A stretch of 64,000 nt of DNA from Alicyclobacillus acidiphilus NBRC 100859 (GTDB taxonomy: Bacteria > Bacillota > Bacilli > Alicyclobacillales > Alicyclobacillaceae). Shown piece by piece: positions 54,694 through 62,805 of this stretch; position 1 is the first letter of the stretch, and every line of letters begins with the position of its first letter. The stretch lies in assembly GCF_001544355.1 (NCBI RefSeq), contig NZ_BCQI01000011.1, positions 1 through 64,000 of the forward strand. Reading direction: 5' to 3'. The notes under the pieces are model-generated. The model was not told the origin of the DNA and did not search any database. It worked only from the letters and a program-made list of their open reading frames with translations. A program made the translations under genes and the position numbers.

Positions 54694-55380
54694 GTGAAAA
54701 AGGTCCTAATCGTGGACGACGAAGCCCAAATGCGGAACCTCATTCGGATATATCTCCAAAGTGCGGGGTATTCCGTGGAGGAGGCTGTGGATGGGATGGA
54801 TGCACTCCACGCTATCGACCGATCCCGACCGCATGTGGTCATTTTGGACATCATGATGCCGGGGATGGACGGCTTTGAGACATGCGCTCGGATTCGAGAT
54901 AAGGATCCGGAGATCCCCGTCCTCATGCTCACGGCAAGAACCTCCATAGAGGACAAGGTGTCTGGGTTGTCTCAGGGGGCTGACGATTACCTGACGAAAC
55001 CGTTTGACGGAAGAGAGCTGGTGGCAAGAGTGCAAGCCTTGATTCGCCGGGCTCATTTGGACGAGACAAGTGAATTGAGATTTGACAACATCGGTTTGGT
55101 GATTGATATGACGAGGCGAACCGTGGTGGCAGGCACTAAGCATATCTCACTCACGCCGAAAGAATTTGAGTTGATGCTGCTTCTTGCTCGTCACCCTGGA
55201 AGAACGTTCTCAAGAGAAGAGATACTCGAACGAATTTGGTCCAACGATTACGAAGGGGAAACACGGACCGTGGACAGTCATGTGAAAAACATTCGGGAAA
55301 AACTCCGGGATGCGGGACTTGAGCCCAGCCCCGTGAAAACGGTCTGGGGTATTGGGTATAAATTCGAGGTGGAATCGTGA
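54694..55380 (+). CDS. OmpR-family response regulator 2
   Basis: 228 residues from GTG 54694 with GGGGG upstream. Receiver: VDDE, Asp in VVILDIMMPGMDG, TART, YLTKPFDG. Winged helix: LTPKEFELMLLLARHP and RTVDSHVKNIREKL. It is a separate copy from regulator 1, clearly different in sequence. Coupled to kinase 2 by a 4-nt overlap. Confidence 0.92.
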   Translation: MKKVLIVDDEAQMRNLIRIYLQSAGYSVEEAVDGMDALHAIDRSRPHVVILDIMMPGMDGFETCARIRDKDPEIPVLMLTARTSIEDKVSGLSQGADDYLTKPFDGRELVARVQALIRRAHLDETSELRFDNIGLVIDMTRRTVVAGTKHISLTPKEFELMLLLARHPGRTFSREEILERIWSNDYEGETRTVDSHVKNIREKLRDAGLEPSPVKTVWGIGYKFEVES

Positions 55381-56777
55381 TAAGGAAGAACCTCGCCGTC
55401 AGAATCGGGTTAGCCATCATGGGTCTCATGCTTGTGGTATCCATTGTCCAATACATTGCACTTGGACAGTTGTTGCGAAATGCTTTTTATCAGCAGTCGG
55501 GATTGGAACTCATTGTCCAGGGACAGCAGTATGCCAACATGTCGTCCATGGGTGGCACCATGATGATGCAGATGTTGTGTACGACATCCGACACATCTCT
55601 TGTGATGGTGGGTACAGATGGGAACATCATCACAGCCTCCCCATCGCTTCATCTCGGAAAGCCAGATGCATCAGACAGCTCAACGATTCGAACGGCACTC
55701 AGCGGTCAGAGTGAACTGCACGGAGGTTACAGCAGCTTATTTGGAAACAGTGGCATCATGGCGGCGGTTCCGATAGGTAGTACGGGCAAGATTACGGGAG
55801 CCGTGGTCCTTTTCCGGCCTGAGGGGATCGTCGAGACTGCATTTCACCATGTGGAGTGGCTCCTACTGCTGGTTGGTGTTGGAGGCATCCTTGTTGCTCT
55901 GGGGCTTACCGTGATTTTGTCGAACCGAATTGCGGGGCCGCTTCGGCAATTGGCGGCGGTAGCAAGGGAGATGAGCCGAGGCGATTACAGCTCAAAAGTT
56001 GAGATCACTGGCGACGATGAAGTCGGAAAGCTTGGTGAAGCCATTAACGAGCTTGCAGCAAACCTCCAGCATTTAGAGACATCTCGAAAGCAATTTCTCG
56101 CTGATGTTTCGCATGAACTTCGAACCCCGATGAGCTACATTCGTGGTTACAGTCAAGTTCTCGCAGAAGGGCTGGTTCAGTCGCCGAAAGAGAAGGAGGA
56201 TTATCTTCGGATTATTCATGACGAATCCATACGCCTTGAAGGTCTGATAAATGACCTCTTCACCTTGGCACAATCAGACGCAGGAATGTTGAAGATTGTA
56301 AAACAGCCCATACAACTTGAGGATGTGGTTTACTCCGTTGTAGATCGAATGCGCAAGAAAGCGGAAGATAAGGAGATTGAAATTCAAGTATCCGTTTCTC
56401 CATTGCCACGAATTGATGCGGACTCGGCTCGCCTGGAACAGGTTCTCGTGAATCTCATCGATAACGCTATCCGTTATACCCCACCCCGTGGGCGAATTGA
56501 AGTAAGCCTGATAAGGCTCGCTGACTGGGCCGAAGTGAAGGTTTCCGATACTGGTGTTGGCATCCCTGCGAAGGACTTACCACACATCTGGGATCGACTT
56601 TATCGAGTGGAGAAATCTCGTTCCAGGGTAGGTGGTGGTACGGGACTCGGACTGTCCATCGTGAAACAAATTGTGGAGGCCCACGGTGGCACTGTGCAGG
56701 CCGAAAGTGCAGAAAACGTGGGTACGACAATCACTGTTCGGATTCCACTGCATGGGTCGGACGCACCACAGGGCTAG
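55377..56777 (+). CDS. Sensor histidine kinase 2 with Met-rich sensor loop
   Basis: A 466-residue kinase. Two membrane helices (about 8-28 and 160-185) enclose an extracytoplasmic domain of about 130 residues with a Met/Cys-rich stretch (NMSSMGGTMMMQMLC, about 54-68) that looks like a Cu(I)/Ag(I) ligand set. Then HAMP, phospho-His in DVSHELRTPMSYIRG, N-box VNLIDNAIRYTP, DTGVGIP, and GGGTGLGLSIVK. The Met-rich loop makes it the best copper-sensor candidate in the window. Confidence 0.92.
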   Translation: MIRKNLAVRIGLAIMGLMLVVSIVQYIALGQLLRNAFYQQSGLELIVQGQQYANMSSMGGTMMMQMLCTTSDTSLVMVGTDGNIITASPSLHLGKPDASDSSTIRTALSGQSELHGGYSSLFGNSGIMAAVPIGSTGKITGAVVLFRPEGIVETAFHHVEWLLLLVGVGGILVALGLTVILSNRIAGPLRQLAAVAREMSRGDYSSKVEITGDDEVGKLGEAINELAANLQHLETSRKQFLADVSHELRTPMSYIRGYSQVLAEGLVQSPKEKEDYLRIIHDESIRLEGLINDLFTLAQSDAGMLKIVKQPIQLEDVVYSVVDRMRKKAEDKEIEIQVSVSPLPRIDADSARLEQVLVNLIDNAIRYTPPRGRIEVSLIRLADWAEVKVSDTGVGIPAKDLPHIWDRLYRVEKSRSRVGGGTGLGLSIVKQIVEAHGGTVQAESAENVGTTITVRIPLHGSDAPQG

Positions 56778-56806
56778 TCGGCTGTGTCACATTTTGTTCT
56801 CAAGTT

Positions 56807-56822
56807 CCCCACACTTTCTTCA
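56807..56822 (-). promoter_or_regulatory. Candidate response-regulator box, copy e
   Basis: TGAAGAAAGTGTGGGG on the minus strand, 41 bp before the zinc-ribbon membrane protein gene. Confidence 0.5.
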
Positions 56823-56863
56823 CACACTTCTTTTACCGTAAGGGGTGAAGACGGTGAGGGGAG

Positions 56864-57196
56864 ATGGACCAGTTGAAACACAAAGATTGGTTCGTCGCTG
56901 GGACACTGGTCACCATCGGTCTCCTCCTTCTTTTCGCCGCCAGTACCGGCATGGGACCGGTATGGTGGAACATGGGTTGGATGATGGCTTGGGCGATGCT
57001 CGTTCCATGGGCGGTCTTTATCATTTTGTTCGTGTTGGTGATGTCTCTTAGCAGTTGGGGTGTTTCAACGGTTGCCCGCACCTTCATGAGACATCAGTGT
57101 CCAGTATGTCGCCATCATGTAAAGGCGGATTGGAAGATCTGCCCGAACTGCGGTGCTCAACTCGTAAGTGTCGGAGAGAAAGTGAACCATTCCTAG
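56864..57196 (+). CDS. Membrane protein with C-terminal zinc ribbon
   Basis: A 110-residue protein with two hydrophobic helices (about 13-27 and 42-66) and a C-terminal zinc ribbon CPVCRHHV...CPNCGAQL at about residues 80-100. No known family beyond the zinc-ribbon pattern. First gene of a plus-strand run of small proteins (56864-58167), probably one operon under box e. Confidence 0.7.
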   Translation: MDQLKHKDWFVAGTLVTIGLLLLFAASTGMGPVWWNMGWMMAWAMLVPWAVFIILFVLVMSLSSWGVSTVARTFMRHQCPVCRHHVKADWKICPNCGAQLVSVGEKVNHS

Positions 57197-57236
57197 CTTC
57201 TAACCTGCAAAGATATCCGGGGATTAGGGTGGTGTC

Positions 57237-57662
57237 ATGCAGAGAACTATGTACGTGATCGGCGGCGGACTGCTAGTGACCTTATCGGTAGCGCTGTTGG
57301 TCTTTCAACAAACAAGGACCAGATCCGCTCAAAGTTTGGCAACGTTCAATAGCCAAGTGCAAGCTCAAGTCGGAGAAGTGGATTGGCAAAACAATGGTGC
57401 GAATCGGCAGCGTTTAGTTCAAGTGATTCAAGGCCAGGTACCACAAGTTTCAACTGGGATCGTGAAAACAGACACCGATTGCACACCCGATTCGCAGGGA
57501 CTGAGCCATTGCCACGATGTAGTTACACTGTCGGATCACACGCAAATCACGGTGATTGATACGCACAACATGAGCCGACATCGGTGCCTACGACCGAATG
57601 AGTCAGTGACCGTCGAAAAGATTGCACCTTCCTGGGCTAAAATCATCGTGAAAAGCGACTGA
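57237..57662 (+). CDS. Signal-anchored hypothetical protein
   Basis: 141 residues, one N-terminal helix (about 6-23), then a soluble domain with two extracytoplasmic Cys/His spots (DTDCTPDS and LSHCHDVV) and a beta-rich end (HTQITVIDTHNMSRHRC). The Cys and His residues could bind metal. The family is not recognised. Lies 40 bp after the zinc-ribbon gene. Confidence 0.6.
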   Translation: MQRTMYVIGGGLLVTLSVALLVFQQTRTRSAQSLATFNSQVQAQVGEVDWQNNGANRQRLVQVIQGQVPQVSTGIVKTDTDCTPDSQGLSHCHDVVTLSDHTQITVIDTHNMSRHRCLRPNESVTVEKIAPSWAKIIVKSD

Positions 57663-57751
57663 AGTCCTCGAAGTAGTCCTTTTGGACCAGATGCAGACTA
57701 GAAGTTCATACAAATGTTATTTAAATTGGAATATGAAGGGAGGTGAGGCAC

Positions 57752-57949
57752 ATGGGGTGCTGTGGAGGAGGACGCTCTTGGTACGGATACGGCAATCCGT
57801 ATCCATACGGCCAACAGCCGCAACAACCGCAGGAGCCGGTGACCAAGACCTCGCAGGACACACCGCTGGAACTCTTAAAACAGCGGTTGGCGAAGGGTGA
57901 GATCACCCTGGAGGAGTACGAGAAGCTCGCCAAGGTACTGTCTTCGTAA
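57752..57949 (+). CDS. Small SHOCT protein with vicinal cysteines
   Basis: A 65-residue protein from ATG 57752 (GGGAGGTGAG upstream). The N-terminus MGCCGGGRSWYG has a Cys pair, then a Tyr/Pro/Gln-rich linker (GQQPQQPQEP), and the C-terminal SHOCT motif LLKQRLAKGEITLEEYEKL. No membrane helix. The next gene downstream also opens with a Cys pair and the same kind of ribosome site. Confidence 0.72.
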   Translation: MGCCGGGRSWYGYGNPYPYGQQPQQPQEPVTKTSQDTPLELLKQRLAKGEITLEEYEKLAKVLSS

Positions 57950-57990
57950 CAAGGCCCGGCCCCGAGAAGTTGTGAAGGAGGTGAGCCCAA

Positions 57991-58167
57991 ATGGCGTGCT
58001 GCGGATCAAAACACAAGCATGCTTATAAACAGAATCAGGAACGCCATCAGCAGCACGAATGCTGCCACGACCATACACAGGGGCAGCCGAACGAGTCCTC
58101 TCAGTTGAAGCAAGCAGTCCATGAAAAAGAGTGCTGCCACGAACATCAGCATCCTCACGGTCACTGA
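57991..58167 (+). CDS. 58-residue Cys-Cys/His-rich peptide, metallothionein-like
   Basis: Too short for most gene callers but well supported: GGAGGTGAG lies 8 nt before ATG and the frame ends naturally. It contains three vicinal cysteine pairs (MACCGSKHKH, QHECCHDHTQ, KECCHEHQHPHGH), six Cys in all, and about 13 His, with Gln/Glu/Lys between. There is no membrane helix or signal. The pattern looks like a soft-metal buffer (Cu, Hg, Cd, Zn). I know no named family with exactly this arrangement. It may form a gene set with the neighbouring SHOCT peptide. Confidence 0.75.
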   Translation: MACCGSKHKHAYKQNQERHQQHECCHDHTQGQPNESSQLKQAVHEKECCHEHQHPHGH

Positions 58168-58236
58168 ATTTAGTGGCACGGGCCGACTGGTGAAGCAGAC
58201 TAGCCGGCTCGTGCACCCCACTCAGGAGGTGGCAAT

Positions 58237-58530
58237 ATGGCTGGGTTTACGGAATTGATGCTACCCGTAGAAGCGATGACTTGTGCTTCCTGTGCAGCTC
58301 GGATTGAGAAAAATGTCGCCAAGTTACCCGGTGTCCGAGAGGTGAACGTGAATCTTGCTTCGGAACGGGCACGTGTTGTACTGAATGGCACTACGGCCCT
58401 TCGATCAACCACATCGTACCACATGCCGGTTCTATGTCGTATTTCTACGACTCTATCTCTCTTTAGCAACAATCTTTGCGAAAAGAGCCTTCGTAAATTG
58501 GGACGCATTCAGGGAGGGCTTGCTGAATGA
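58237..58530 (+). pseudogene. Truncated copA: first HMA domain only
   Basis: [20 protein letters not shown] and the following [20 protein letters not shown] match the first HMA of the intact CopA at 40.6-43.0 kb, up to about residue 50. From there (about 58395) the similarity stops and the frame runs into unrelated sequence ([16 protein letters not shown]). A CAGGAGGTGGC ribosome site remains, so a short HMA peptide could still be made. It looks like the relic of a second copper ATPase deleted by recombination. Confidence 0.7.
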
Positions 58531-58875
58531 ACGGCGAGGGAAGTTTGTCTCGTTCAAGTCATTATCATCATGGTGCGAGTAGGTCAAGAGCGTCAGAAAA
58601 GGCGATAGGCAGTTCAATCGGTTCTATTCTGATTGCGATCGTCGCTTCGTCCCACCACTGGGTACATATGTTGCTGATTGCTCTGGGGCTTGGTGCGGTC
58701 GGAGCGGGGCTATTCACGATGCCGATACCCATTCGAATCGGGCTCTTGGTTGTGTCGGTCGTCGTATCGATAGGAATGCTCTTTGTCGCTTGGCGGAAGA
58801 GGACGAACAACAAAGCTGTGGCTTGGGTGTATTTTATCTCGTCCGTCGTTTCTCTGGTGATTATCGCGACATCCG

Positions 58876-58881
58876 TTCCAA
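58876..58881. repeat. Target-site duplication TTCCAA, left copy
   Basis: TTCCAA flanks the IS on its left; the right copy is 61693-61698. A 6-bp duplication is within the IS21 range (4-8 bp). Confidence 0.85.
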
Positions 58882-59028
58882 TGTGTTTGTCAATCGAAAA
58901 GTTGACCAGGTTGCTAATCGAAAAGTTGACCACCTCAGGTAAAGAAATCTGGCTGTGGGGCTCATCAGTTGGAAGGAACCCTCTTGCACAGCCAGCATTG
59001 AGACAATGAAGTTATCTCCAAAGTATCT

Positions 59029-59334
59029 TCAGAGCAGGTCTAGTAAGCGAAGCTCGTCCAAAATCCGTTCCACCGTCTCCTCTGCCATCTTGGCGGAATA
59101 GCGCCGGTGTGGCTCCAGCACATAGCTCCACTGTCTGTCCTTTCTACTGCCAACCAAGCGTACAATCATCCCACCGTTTACTGTTTCAAGAAGTCTCCCA
59201 CTCAGAAACCGGCCGTCAACGAGGATTTGGACTGCCATGCCTGTATTGGTGGGAATGGATTGGTAGCCCATATCGAAGCACCAGCTCTCTGTATCAAGCG
59301 GATCGTATCGCAGGATTCCTTCAATGGTCTTCAT
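59029..59334 (-). CDS. IS21 accessory ORF, DUF5348-like
   Basis: A 101-residue protein near the left end of the IS21 element, downstream of istB. It has an RYDPLDTESWCFDMG-like start and a beta-rich middle, as in the small DUF5348-type proteins sometimes carried by IS21 members. Function unknown; may be a passenger regulator. Confidence 0.55.
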   Translation of the reverse strand: MKTIEGILRYDPLDTESWCFDMGYQSIPTNTGMAVQILVDGRFLSGRLLETVNGGMIVRLVGSRKDRQWSYVLEPHRRYSAKMAEETVERILDELRLLDLL

Positions 59335-59348
59335 AAGGTCTCCTCCAT

Positions 59349-60110
59349 TCAGGTATGTTGCAAACGTTTCTGGCTTTCACGGAATCGGTAGGATTCACCC
59401 TCAAAGAGAAGAATGTGTGAGTGGTGGGTGAGTCGGTCAAGCAGCGCTGTCGTCAATGTGGCGTCATGAAAAACCTCTGTCCACTGTGCAAACTCCAAAT
59501 TCGTCGTCACCAGGAGACTGCCTTTTTCGTATCGGTCGGCGCAGAACTGGAACAGAAGCGGTCCGCCCTGGGCAAGGGATACGTATCCGAGTTCATCCAG
59601 ACATACAAGGTCGTACTTGTCCCATGACCGCAAGTATCGAGGCAGGCGGTACTCGGATTCGGCCTGCAGCAGTTCCTGTACGAGTTGCATCACAGTGACG
59701 AAGCGAACCCTGTATCCAGCGGCAATGGCGGACAGCCCAATTGCAATCATCACATGGGTCTTACCGGTCCCGCTGGCGCCCATGCAAATCACGTTCTCTT
59801 TGCTGCGAATGAACTCGCCTTCTGCTAGATGCAGAACCCGTTGCTTTGGTAATGTAGGGATGGCGGTGAAGTCGAACTCCTCGAGTGTCTTGTATGCCGG
59901 GAACCGGGCCTGGCTTGTATACGTTTGTAGACGACTCTGTTTGCGGGACTCCATTTCCTCCGCCAAACATGCGGCCAAATACTGTACCATGGACTGCCCA
60001 TTTGTTGCAGCATCCCGAGCCAACGACTCATACGCCCTGCGTAGCCCAGGCATCTTGAGTTCCTTGCAGTAGATGTCAACCATAGCGGCATGCACGTCGG
60101 CTGTCATCAA
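59349..60110 (-). CDS. istB: IS21 helper ATPase IstB
   Basis: 253 residues. Walker A GASGTGKTHVMIAIG, Walker B LVCLDELGYVSL, DnaA/DnaC-like AAA+ fold. It helps IstA place the element in target DNA. Its start overlaps the istA stop by 4 nt. Confidence 0.95.
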   Translation of the reverse strand: MMTADVHAAMVDIYCKELKMPGLRRAYESLARDAATNGQSMVQYLAACLAEEMESRKQSRLQTYTSQARFPAYKTLEEFDFTAIPTLPKQRVLHLAEGEFIRSKENVICMGASGTGKTHVMIAIGLSAIAAGYRVRFVTVMQLVQELLQAESEYRLPRYLRSWDKYDLVCLDELGYVSLAQGGPLLFQFCADRYEKGSLLVTTNLEFAQWTEVFHDATLTTALLDRLTHHSHILLFEGESYRFRESQKRLQHT

Positions 60111-61558
60111 TGAATCACCCCCTTCACCAAGGAGTCGTAGCGAGCAGGGTTCTGTCTTGCCAACCGGTACATCTTGAGTTCATCAGGAACCTGCATTGCC
60201 GGCGAAGCTTCGGATTGAAACAGGTGCTTGCGAATCTGTTCGGCGGTTACTACGTCTGGGCCAATCTCACTGATCGCATTCAGAATGTCTTTGGCTGCAA
60301 AGGTTTGGTGCAGCAGGAGAATGGCCACAAAGTCCTTGTAACCATCTGGCCGGCTGTTTGTCATCCGCACCCGGATCCGTTGGTATACCTCCGGCAACTG
60401 CCGGACAACGGCCGCATGCGTTGCAGCATGAGGTTTGTAAGCAAGGACAGGGAGGTAATGCTCGAGTTGTAAAAATGTCTGCTTTCGCTCATGGCAGCGA
60501 ATGTGTGTGGCGACGACTCGCCCCCGGTCCAGCAATTCAATCTCCTCGGCGTGTGATCGCAGTGTAAGCGTCTTGCCCACATAGATGCTGGGTACGGAGT
60601 AGCGGTTATGATCGAAGCTCACCAGGCACAGTTTGTTTACGACCACCGGGCGAGTGGTGACGCAAAGATGGGGATGAACCGGAAGTGGCCGCAGTGCAGA
60701 GCGTTCCTGTTCCCACTTTGTCCAACGCTTGTTGCGTTCCTTTTCGCACCAGGCAAGCAGCATGGCGTTGAATGTCGCCAAATCCGGGACATCCGGCACC
60801 GGAACGCAGACGTGACGGCGAACAAAACCGACACCATGTTCTACACCACCTTTCTCGTGCGGTTCACCAGGTCGACAGAAGTCACTATCAAACAGGTAGT
60901 GCGCACGAAGGCTGGAAAGCAGGCTATGCTCGTCCCGCATTGGACCGGCGAGAATCTTCGTGACGGCGGTTTTGGGGTTATCGTACCGAACATCGTGAGG
61001 AACTCCGCCGAACCATTCAAATGCCAAGCGATGGCCTTCCAGAAAAGCTTCGATCTTTTCGGTGGAGAAGGCGTGCGCAAAAATCACGCCGGAGTTGCGT
61101 AGCCGAATCACAAACATGTGCACATCGGTTTCTTTGCCCTTGATCCTAACAACGACTCGGCCAAAGTCTGCTTCAGCCAGCTCGCCGGCATCTGCTGCTA
61201 AGGGGACGAAAGCTTCCTTTGGGCGGTTTCGGATACGGCGAACCCAATAGCGAACCGTAGACTCGGCGGCGGTGAACTCCTCACCATACTCTTCCTGAAG
61301 ACGTTCGTAGATTCGGGAGGATACATAGTGTTGCTTTTTAGGGAAGTGCTCCTCCTCCTGAATCCACGCCTCAATCACCGGAATCCATCGTTCCATGGCT
61401 CGACGAGGACGAGGTTTCGTCAGTCGGTACTTCGGTACTTCCACATCCTCCAGCATCTTTCTCACCGACTGCCGGGATATCTTGCATTTCTTACTCAGTT
61501 CGTGGATCGACCAACCGTCCACAAAGTGCCGCTTTCTGATAAACTCTTTATCGACCAT
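60107..61558 (-). CDS. istA: IS21 transposase IstA
   Basis: About 483 residues from the ATG at 61558. N-terminal helix-turn-helix (SIHELSKKCKISRQSVRKML), then DDE integrase core: EADFGRV, RYDNPKTAV, and Glu in the PHEKGGVEHGVGF region. C-terminal beta-barrel part starts RPVVVNKLCLVSFD. Complete; should be active. Confidence 0.95.
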   Translation of the reverse strand: MVDKEFIRKRHFVDGWSIHELSKKCKISRQSVRKMLEDVEVPKYRLTKPRPRRAMERWIPVIEAWIQEEEHFPKKQHYVSSRIYERLQEEYGEEFTAAESTVRYWVRRIRNRPKEAFVPLAADAGELAEADFGRVVVRIKGKETDVHMFVIRLRNSGVIFAHAFSTEKIEAFLEGHRLAFEWFGGVPHDVRYDNPKTAVTKILAGPMRDEHSLLSSLRAHYLFDSDFCRPGEPHEKGGVEHGVGFVRRHVCVPVPDVPDLATFNAMLLAWCEKERNKRWTKWEQERSALRPLPVHPHLCVTTRPVVVNKLCLVSFDHNRYSVPSIYVGKTLTLRSHAEEIELLDRGRVVATHIRCHERKQTFLQLEHYLPVLAYKPHAATHAAVVRQLPEVYQRIRVRMTNSRPDGYKDFVAILLLHQTFAAKDILNAISEIGPDVVTAEQIRKHLFQSEASPAMQVPDELKMYRLARQNPARYDSLVKGVIH

Positions 61559-61692
61559 CCCGTACACATTCCTTCCCCCCTGTACCCAGAGTCTTCGGAC
61601 AACTCTAGCGTACAGGATATGGATGACGGGGTGGTCAACTTTTCAGTTATCAAGGAACCTCCACGTGGTCAACTTTTACGTTATCAAACACA

Positions 61693-61698
61693 TTCCAA
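61693..61698. repeat. Target-site duplication TTCCAA, right copy
   Basis: Identical to 58876-58881 on the other side of the IS. Confidence 0.85.
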
Positions 61699-61779
61699 CC
61701 CTGGTGCAATCCGCTGCGCCGTCCGTGCATCAGGAGCACCATCACAATGGAATGTAAACAGAAAGGAGGCTCCTTTGCC

Positions 61780-61908
61780 ATGTGGCAAACGATCTTGCTG
61801 ATCGGAGCGGTTCTTCTCTGCCCTTTGATGCACCTGTTCATGATGCGGGGCATGCATGGAAAGCAACATGAACCCATTACGGGTCATCTCACGAAATGGG
61901 GCCGGTGA
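61780..61908 (+). CDS. DUF2933-like 42-residue membrane peptide
   Basis: Too short for gene callers. ATG after AAAGGAGG; encodes ILLIGAVLLCPLMHLFMMRG then MHGKQHEPITGH, the same helix-MMxGMHG layout as 53596-53865. A stop at 61906 ends it at KWGR; if one A is removed from the AAA at 61892-61894, the frame goes on to 61987 with a His-rich tail (PAHHHH), so this may be a frameshifted longer protein. Confidence 0.65.
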   Translation: MWQTILLIGAVLLCPLMHLFMMRGMHGKQHEPITGHLTKWGR

Positions 61909-62021
61909 AGATCAAACGCATCACCCGGCGTTTCAGCTCATGAAGCCATCAACGGATACAAATCAACCTGCACACCATCATCATTGACGAGTAAACGAGT
62001 CGTCCACGGAGGGTGGTCCAT

Positions 62022-62669
62022 ATGGTACATGGCGTGGGTCAGGATGAGTATGGGTTGTGGACTGCGGTCATTTTCGATGTCGTTGTTTTCGCCTTATTCA
62101 CCTACTCGGCATTCAAGCCGCAGACGAAAAGGGATTGGCGCACTCTGGGAGTGTTTTGGGCGTTTCTTGTCGCCTTATTTAGCGAGATGTTTGGGTTTCC
62201 GCTCACCATATACATTCTGACTTCTGTTTTAGGCAAGAGGTATCCGGTGCTCGACCCATTCTCTCACTACAACAGTCATCTGTTGGTCGCTTTGCTAGGC
62301 GGTTCACCGATTCTATTCACTATCTTGCACCTTTTGAGTAACCTTTTGATTTTCGCAGGATTACTCCTTATCGCAGTCGGGTGGCGTCGCATACATGCGG
62401 GAGGCGGCCGGTTAGTGACAGGCGGCATATACCGTCTTGTACGACACCCTCAGTATAGCGGTTTTATGCTGATGATCGTCGGGTTCCTCATTCAATGGCC
62501 GACGCTCATTACGCTCATCATGGCTCCGATGTTGCTGGTGATGTATACAAAGCTGGCGAAAAAAGAAGAGCAGGTCATGATTGAGACCTTTAGTGATGAG
62601 TACCTTTTGTACATGAACCGGGTTCCTCGATTCGTACCAAGATTGATTCGGGTGAACGAGGTGTTTTAA
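62022..62669 (+). CDS. Isoprenylcysteine carboxyl methyltransferase-family membrane protein
   Basis: 215 residues with about five helices. The signature GIYRLVRHPQYSGFMLMIVG and IQWPTLITLIMAPMLL, with EE and RVPRF near the end, are those of ICMT/PEMT-type membrane methyltransferases. In bacteria their substrates are mostly unknown; phospholipids or thiol compounds are possible. ATG 62022 has GGAGGG 8 nt upstream. A 35-residue ORF follows at once and then lgt, so the three form an operon concerned with membrane lipids. Confidence 0.75.
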   Translation: MVHGVGQDEYGLWTAVIFDVVVFALFTYSAFKPQTKRDWRTLGVFWAFLVALFSEMFGFPLTIYILTSVLGKRYPVLDPFSHYNSHLLVALLGGSPILFTILHLLSNLLIFAGLLLIAVGWRRIHAGGGRLVTGGIYRLVRHPQYSGFMLMIVGFLIQWPTLITLIMAPMLLVMYTKLAKKEEQVMIETFSDEYLLYMNRVPRFVPRLIRVNEVF

Positions 62670-62777
62670 TTGGATACAGCACGTGTGGTCGAAGCGTTGT
62701 CGTGGCTCGTGATTATTGTTGGCACAGCATACTTCTTGTTTGTCATGTTCGGAGAGAGAGCTCATCCCAATAGGTAA
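62670..62777 (+). CDS. 35-residue single-helix membrane peptide
   Basis: TTG starts at the base after the stop of the ICMT-like gene (TAATTG), with GAGGTG upstream. Encodes MDTARVVEALSWLVIIVGTA then YFLFVMFGERAHPNR: one membrane helix with a basic end. It has no known family. Tight coupling makes it a likely small partner of the ICMT-like enzyme. Confidence 0.5.
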   Translation: MDTARVVEALSWLVIIVGTAYFLFVMFGERAHPNR

Positions 62778-62805
62778 GGTTCATGAGTGACGGGAGGGGA
62801 ATTCA

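Larger units (their letters stand above)
58882..61692 (-). mobile_element. IS21-family insertion sequence, complete
   Basis: 2811 bp with istA, istB and a third small ORF on the minus strand. The ends are imperfect inverted repeats that both begin TGTGTTTG and share AAAAGTTGACC about 10 bp further in. More inside-facing copies of AAAAGTTGACC are seen near 58921 and near 61636 as expected for IstA-binding sites. The element is complete and looks recent, as both target duplicates are identical. Confidence 0.92.
58527..61757 (+). pseudogene. His-rich small membrane protein, split by the IS21 element
   Basis: The 5' part (58527-58881) encodes SHYHHGASRSRASEK and four hydrophobic helices up to IATSVP; removing the IS and one TSD copy rejoins it to 61699-61757 in frame as ...ATSVP-TLVQSAAPSVHQEHH with a HHHNGM end and stop. 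The restored protein has about 138 residues, a His-rich N-terminus, membrane core, and a His-rich C-terminus, fitting a divalent or Cu/Zn-binding membrane peptide. In its present form the N-terminal part runs on into IS sequence. Confidence 0.75.
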
